Shown here in pieces: positions 6,860 through 10,031 of a stretch of 10,031 nt of DNA. Under the pieces are notes generated by a model. The model was given only the letters and a program-made list of their open reading frames with translations. It was not told the DNA's origin and did no database searches. The translations under genes and the position numbers were made by a program. Position 1 is the first letter of the stretch. Each line of letters opens with the position of its first letter. Origin of the DNA: Gammaproteobacteria bacterium (GTDB lineage Bacteria; Pseudomonadota; Gammaproteobacteria; SZUA-229); assembly GCA_015484935.1 (NCBI GenBank), contig WFUQ01000234.1, positions 1 through 10,031 on the forward strand, read 5' to 3'.

Positions 6860-7066
6860 TTACTCTTTAATACCCAGCATATTCAATATCCTCTTCGATA
6901 TCATCAGCCCCGGACAGAACCCGGTGATGGCAGCGATGGTCAGAAATACCGGTAAAAAATAGATAAACCAGTGCACCTTGTCAAAGCCGCTCAACCAGAT
7001 ACCCACCATCATGATGATGCTCGCATTCAGAAAAAACAGCCTGACACTATTGCTGGCACTAAACAT
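6860..7066 (-). CDS. DUF2892 (YgaP-like) small membrane protein
   Basis: A 68-residue protein with two hydrophobic segments (about 9-26 and 32-48) followed by TGFCPG near 47-52, matching the short DUF2892/YgaP transmembrane family, whose members carry a similar GxCP turn after two helices. In E. coli YgaP such a membrane segment is fused to a rhodanese sulfurtransferase domain; here the segment stands alone. GGGAG lies 6 nt before the ATG, a good ribosome site. The gene follows the DsrE-like gene after 59 bp with no terminator between them, so one operon is likely. A role in anchoring or serving a sulfur-transfer protein is inference from YgaP and from the neighbour. Confidence 0.8.
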   Translation of the reverse strand: MFSASNSVRLFFLNASIIMMVGIWLSGFDKVHWFIYFLPVFLTIAAITGFCPGLMISKRILNMLGIKE

Positions 7067-7125
7067 ACTACACTCCCGCTATAAAAGATTGACGAATTCA
7101 AACCCCGTTTTATTCAGCGTATGCT

Positions 7126-7767
7126 TCAGATAAACAGGGTGACATCGGATTTCTGCGCTGTCGGCAGGAACGAAGCCGCCCCGACCCACTCCGCCACTTC
7201 CGGCATGAAATCATCCTGTTTGTACCCGAACAGATCTACGGTCATCTGACAGGCGACCATCTGGACTTCGGCTTCCAGACACAGGGAGCGCAGTTCTTCT
7301 ATCGATGCCACACCTTTGTTGCTGACGGTTTTTTTCATCAAGGTCGTGGCCACTTTCTCGAAACCGGGTACACCCGCCATCAACGCATTGGGCATGTTCC
7401 AGTTGATGTCCTGCAACCACTGCGGTCCGAATGGCATCTTCATCGGCATGGCAGGATTACCCAGCGGGCTGACTTCCAGATGCAGGTCTTTCTTCAGCAG
7501 TTCCAGACCATAGAAGGTGAAGAACAAGGATACATCCCAACCCAGTGCCGACGCAGTCGATGCCAGAATGAAGGGAGGATAGGCCCAGTCCAGCGTGCCC
7601 TTGGTGACCACGATCGCCATCGAAGGCGTGTGCTCGTCCTCACGTTTCTGCATCTGCTCATCAAATTTTTTCTCGAACCATGCATCCGGGTTTGCCGCTA
7701 TGCTCTCAGCTAGTTCACCACCGGTCTGCAGGTTCTGCTCATTCATCGCTGTTAGATTACTCATCAT
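7126..7767 (-). CDS. DsrE/DsrF/DrsH-like family protein (COG2210)
   Basis: A 213-residue protein whose residues 49-213 fit the COG2210 DsrE-like family: MAIVVTKGTLDWAYPPFILA at 50-69, FFTFYGLELL at 82-91, the conserved cysteine C173 in VACQMTVDLFG (171-181), and a C-terminal VTLFI strand. A further cysteine is at 163. Family members such as DsrE2 carry or relay sulfane sulfur on the conserved cysteine in sulfur-oxidising and related bacteria. The N-terminal 48 residues are an extension rich in charged and polar residues, longer than the common ~150-160-residue forms. AGGAG (7772-7776) lies 4 nt before the first ATG and 7 nt before a second one, so the start may be at 7764. A DUF2892-type gene follows and a LysR gene diverges. 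No rhodanese, TusA or dsrAB gene is in view. Confidence 0.88.
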   Translation of the reverse strand: MMSNLTAMNEQNLQTGGELAESIAANPDAWFEKKFDEQMQKREDEHTPSMAIVVTKGTLDWAYPPFILASTASALGWDVSLFFTFYGLELLKKDLHLEVSPLGNPAMPMKMPFGPQWLQDINWNMPNALMAGVPGFEKVATTLMKKTVSNKGVASIEELRSLCLEAEVQMVACQMTVDLFGYKQDDFMPEVAEWVGAASFLPTAQKSDVTLFI

Positions 7768-7832
7768 CCATCTCCTGGCAGTTTGCCATAATTAGTAATA
7801 CAGTCATCCAACTTTTTGGTGACTTCTACTAA

Positions 7833-7852
7833 ATATTAGACTAGTCTTATAT
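7833..7852. promoter_or_regulatory. 20-bp near-perfect palindrome, likely LysR operator
   Basis: ATATTAGACTAGTCTTATAT is palindromic except for one mismatched pair, with a perfect 10-bp core AGACTAGTCT (7838-7847). It includes the T-N11-A pattern of LysR-type binding sites (T7837 to A7849). It lies 66 bp upstream of the DsrE-like start and 88 bp upstream of the regulator start, a usual distance for a LysR recognition site. Confidence 0.6.
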
Positions 7853-7871
7853 GAGAATAATCAGCACTGGC

Positions 7872-7898
7872 GGAATATGACTCATTCCTGTATGGAAT
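7872..7898. repeat. Alternating GGAAT / ATTCC / GGAAT elements
   Basis: GGAAT (7872-7876), ATTCC (7884-7888) and GGAAT (7894-7898) form two overlapping perfect inverted repeats with 7-nt and 5-nt spacers. The 9-mer GGAATATGA at 7872-7880 recurs exactly at 7932-7940, ending just before the LysR ATG. They may be a second protein-binding site upstream of the regulator gene. Confidence 0.45.
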
Positions 7899-7940
7899 AA
7901 ATAGACATGATATAACTCTTTGTTTTTCAGGGGAATATGA

Positions 7941-8834
7941 ATGGATGTGATGCAAAGTATGGCAGTATTTCGCCGGGTTGCCGAGGCCGGAAGTTTCTCC
8001 TCTGTGGCACGTGAAACTTCGATGTCGCAGTCTTCTGTCAGCAAGCATATCGCCTCGCTGGAAGAACGTCTGGGCACCAAATTACTCAATCGCAGCACCC
8101 GCCAGCTCAACCTCACCGAATCCGGTACCGAGTATTATCACTACTGTGTACGCATCCTCAATGACTTTCAGGAAGCCGAAGCAAGCGTCGGCAAGGGCAA
8201 GATACTACCCACCGGTACCCTGCGCATCTCATCGACAACACCATTTGGCAAGGTATTTGTCCTGCCCTGTCTGAACACATTTCTGCAAGCCTACCCGGAT
8301 ATCGATATCGACTACATCATGGAGGACCGCTACATCGATCTGGTGAAGGAAGGCATCGACCTGGCGATACGTGTCGGCCCTCTGGAAGACTCTTCACTCA
8401 TCGCCAGAAAGATCGGCAGCAGCAAACGCGTACTGGTCGCCAGTCCGCAGTATCTGCTCGATCACGGCTTTCCCAAAACCCCAGCCGACCTGCAACAACA
8501 TAATTGCCTGTTGTACTCACAGCTCAAGTCACCTCGGGAATGGTTCTTCAACAGCGCACAATTCGGTGAGGAGACGGTCAAGGTCAACGGCAGACTACGA
8601 GCCAGCAGTAACGAGGCAATGGTAGAAGCAGCACTGAACGGAATCGGTATCGCCAGCATGTGCGAATGGCATGTCCGCGATTACATCAAACGCGGCAAAC
8701 TCACCATGTTGTTACCCAGGTATCAGCTGACACCGTATGACATCAACGTGGTCTACCCCGAACGCAAATTCGTACCGCAGAAGGTGAAGTGTCTGATAGA
8801 ACATCTGCGCGAGAGTTTTAAACAGCACGGTTGA
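7941..8834 (+). CDS. LysR-family transcriptional regulator (CrgA-like group)
   Basis: A 297-residue DNA-binding regulator of normal LysR length. The N-terminal winged helix-turn-helix covers about residues 1-60, with AGSFSSVARETSMSQSSVSKHI at 16-37 and the following LEERLGTKLLNRSTRQLNLTESG. The periplasmic-binding-like effector domain runs from about 92 (LRISSTTPFG) to the end and includes the LVKEGIDLAIRVGPLEDSSLIARKIG segment typical of the CrgA-like group. The ATG is set by AGGGGA 6 nt upstream. It diverges from the DsrE-like gene, so it probably controls that gene and its DUF2892 neighbour, and itself. The effector is unknown. A weak hairpin (8853-8871) follows the gene. Confidence 0.95.
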   Translation: MDVMQSMAVFRRVAEAGSFSSVARETSMSQSSVSKHIASLEERLGTKLLNRSTRQLNLTESGTEYYHYCVRILNDFQEAEASVGKGKILPTGTLRISSTTPFGKVFVLPCLNTFLQAYPDIDIDYIMEDRYIDLVKEGIDLAIRVGPLEDSSLIARKIGSSKRVLVASPQYLLDHGFPKTPADLQQHNCLLYSQLKSPREWFFNSAQFGEETVKVNGRLRASSNEAMVEAALNGIGIASMCEWHVRDYIKRGKLTMLLPRYQLTPYDINVVYPERKFVPQKVKCLIEHLRESFKQHG

Positions 8835-8961
8835 TCTGGAGATAGCACGCACCTGAAAACAGGCGTTTCAGTCTAAATATTGCATTGCATCACCGAATCA
8901 AAATTCCGGCAGCCACGCCTAAAACACAGATAGCACATCGATAATTCGTTAAGCTAGCCGC
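8835..8961. other. Intergenic gap between LysR and histidine kinase genes, weak hairpin
   Basis: CTGAAA (8853-8858) can pair with TTTCAG (8866-8871) around 7 nt, 18 bp after the LysR stop. No T-run follows, so it is at best a weak terminator. GATAAT at 8940-8945 resembles a -10 box for the histidine kinase gene, with no recognisable -35. No small gene or RNA is evident. Confidence 0.3.
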
Positions 8962-10031
8962 ATGGATCAGCAAACATTTGAAGCTCGCATCAGGCTTTTG
9001 ATGAAACAATGGCCGACGATATGGGGTGGCAACCTCATCGTTCAAGCTCTCGTCGCCATCATTCTCTGGCCTTATTTTTCACATGCCACGCTCCTCGCAT
9101 GGTGCGCCAGTAACTATGTTCTTTTCGCTTACCGGCTACGGATGCGGCAACGTTTCGAAAGCTGTATACATGAAGGTCATACCACTCTGCGTCACTGGTG
9201 TAACCAGTATGTGCTGTCAGCGATCATCGGTGGCTTAATATGGGGCAGTGCCAGCTGGCTGTTCTTTGACAGCAGCGACTCTGAAACGACACTTCTGTTA
9301 CTGACCGTCCTCATCGGCCTCAGTATCGGCGCACTACCTGCACTGTCCAGCTACAGCCCCGCATTTATCGCATTCACAAGCGCGATACTTCTGCCAACTG
9401 CATTACGACTGGCGACACTGGAAGGAACATTCGCCGTCTGGTTATCAGTACTCACACTGATCTTCCTCATCATCAGTATCTTTTACAGCCGACAGCTCGA
9501 CAACACCATCAGCAAATCCATTACTATCGATCTGCGTAACCGCGCTTTACTCGAAGAGGTTTCAGCTGCACGGAACATGGCCGAAAAAGCCAATCGTTCC
9601 AAATCAAGTTTTCTGGCCGCAGTGAGTCACGACCTCAGACAACCATTACACGCGATGGGGCTTTTTATGGAGTCATTACGCAGCCAACTGAAAGAGGAAC
9701 GACAACAGACTACCTTCAACAATATCGAAACGGCACATGGCGCATTGACGAAGATGTTCGATGCTCTGCTGGAGATAACCCGCCTCGAGAGCGGCACGGT
9801 CACACCGGTACTGACTGATTTTTATCTTGCACAACTACTTGACGATATCGAGAATAATTTTTCGACCGAGGCAGAACAGAAAGATCTCGATCTAAAGATC
9901 ACATGCGGACAAGACATCGTCGTCCACACAGATCACGTCCTGCTTTTCGCCATCATGAGTAACCTGGTCAGCAATGCCTTCAAATATACACAGCGCGGCA
10001 GTGTACATATCGAATGTGAAGAAAAGGATTC
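8962..10031 (+). CDS. Membrane sensor histidine kinase, 5' part (runs off the window)
   Basis: The reading frame is open from ATG 8962 to the window edge (356 codons plus two bases). The N-terminal ~175 residues contain about six hydrophobic segments (near 22-39, 42-57, 82-102, 109-127, 132-150 and 156-175) with only short loops, so the sensor is probably within the membrane. A short helical linker (190-212) leads to the phosphoacceptor domain FLAAVSHDLRQPLHAMG with H223, and to the start of the ATPase domain with the N-box NLVSNAFKYT (334-343). This H-box type (SHDLRQPLHAMGLF) is common in kinases with a C-terminal receiver domain, but that part is not in view. No Shine-Dalgarno sequence precedes the ATG; a second in-frame ATG at 9001 is no better supported. 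No partner response regulator is seen upstream. Confidence 0.9.
   Translation, partial: MDQQTFEARIRLLMKQWPTIWGGNLIVQALVAIILWPYFSHATLLAWCASNYVLFAYRLRMRQRFESCIHEGHTTLRHWCNQYVLSAIIGGLIWGSASWLFFDSSDSETTLLLLTVLIGLSIGALPALSSYSPAFIAFTSAILLPTALRLATLEGTFAVWLSVLTLIFLIISIFYSRQLDNTISKSITIDLRNRALLEEVSAARNMAEKANRSKSSFLAAVSHDLRQPLHAMGLFMESLRSQLKEERQQTTFNNIETAHGALTKMFDALLEITRLESGTVTPVLTDFYLAQLLDDIENNFSTEAEQKDLDLKITCGQDIVVHTDHVLLFAIMSNLVSNAFKYTQRGSVHIECEEKD

Larger units (their letters stand above)
7768..7940. promoter_or_regulatory. Divergent promoter region of the DsrE-like gene and the LysR regulator
   Basis: This 173-bp AT-rich gap separates two divergently transcribed genes, the standard layout for LysR autoregulation and control of the target operon. 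It holds the palindrome at 7833-7852, GGAAT/ATTCC/GGAAT elements at 7872-7898, and a possible -10 for the regulator, TATAAC at 7911-7916, without a convincing -35. AGGGGA (7929-7934) is the ribosome site of the LysR gene, 6 nt before its ATG. No strong consensus promoter is seen toward the DsrE-like gene, which fits an activator-dependent promoter. Confidence 0.6.

Overview
The window reads as an ordinary chromosomal segment of a mid-GC gammaproteobacterium. The inference rests on the gene families and on the close fit of the proteins to proteobacterial versions: SSSAH-type UppP, PTR1-type pteridine reductase, and a single-chain L-serine dehydratase ending in cysteine. Twelve protein-coding genes are supported, eleven complete and one cut by the right edge. 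I see no rRNA, tRNA, CRISPR array, complete insertion sequence or prophage gene. Genus and species cannot be told from the sequence.

Left part (1-2650, all on the minus strand): a MidA/NDUFAF7-type methyltransferase is followed downstream by undecaprenyl-diphosphatase (uppP, GTG start) and a small VanZ-like membrane protein 5 bp after it. The last two look like one envelope operon. The first ~165 bases hold no gene, but contain a TGTCCC/GGGACA inverted repeat that may be an old mobile-repeat remnant. Middle (2693-5552, plus strand): a pteridine reductase diverges from the methyltransferase across a 42-bp gap that carries a perfect 6+3+6 palindrome. L-serine dehydratase (18 bp downstream) and a small metallophosphoesterase follow.

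Right-centre (5557-7767, minus strand): two transcription units. One is a class I SAM methyltransferase overlapping a 129-residue protein of unknown function by ATGA. The other is a DsrE/DsrF/DrsH-like protein followed by a small DUF2892-type membrane protein, a combination that suggests sulfane-sulfur handling. A 9-bp-stem hairpin lies between the two units and overlaps a promoter-like sequence. A LysR regulator (7941-8834, plus) diverges from the DsrE-like gene. The 173 bp between them contain a 20-bp near-perfect palindrome and repeated GGAAT elements, as expected of a LysR-controlled divergent promoter. The right edge carries the first 356 codons of a six-helix membrane histidine kinase.

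No clear new system is visible. The most promising leads are the LysR / DsrE-like / DUF2892 locus with its unusually rich operator region, and the unknown 129-residue protein translationally coupled to a methyltransferase.
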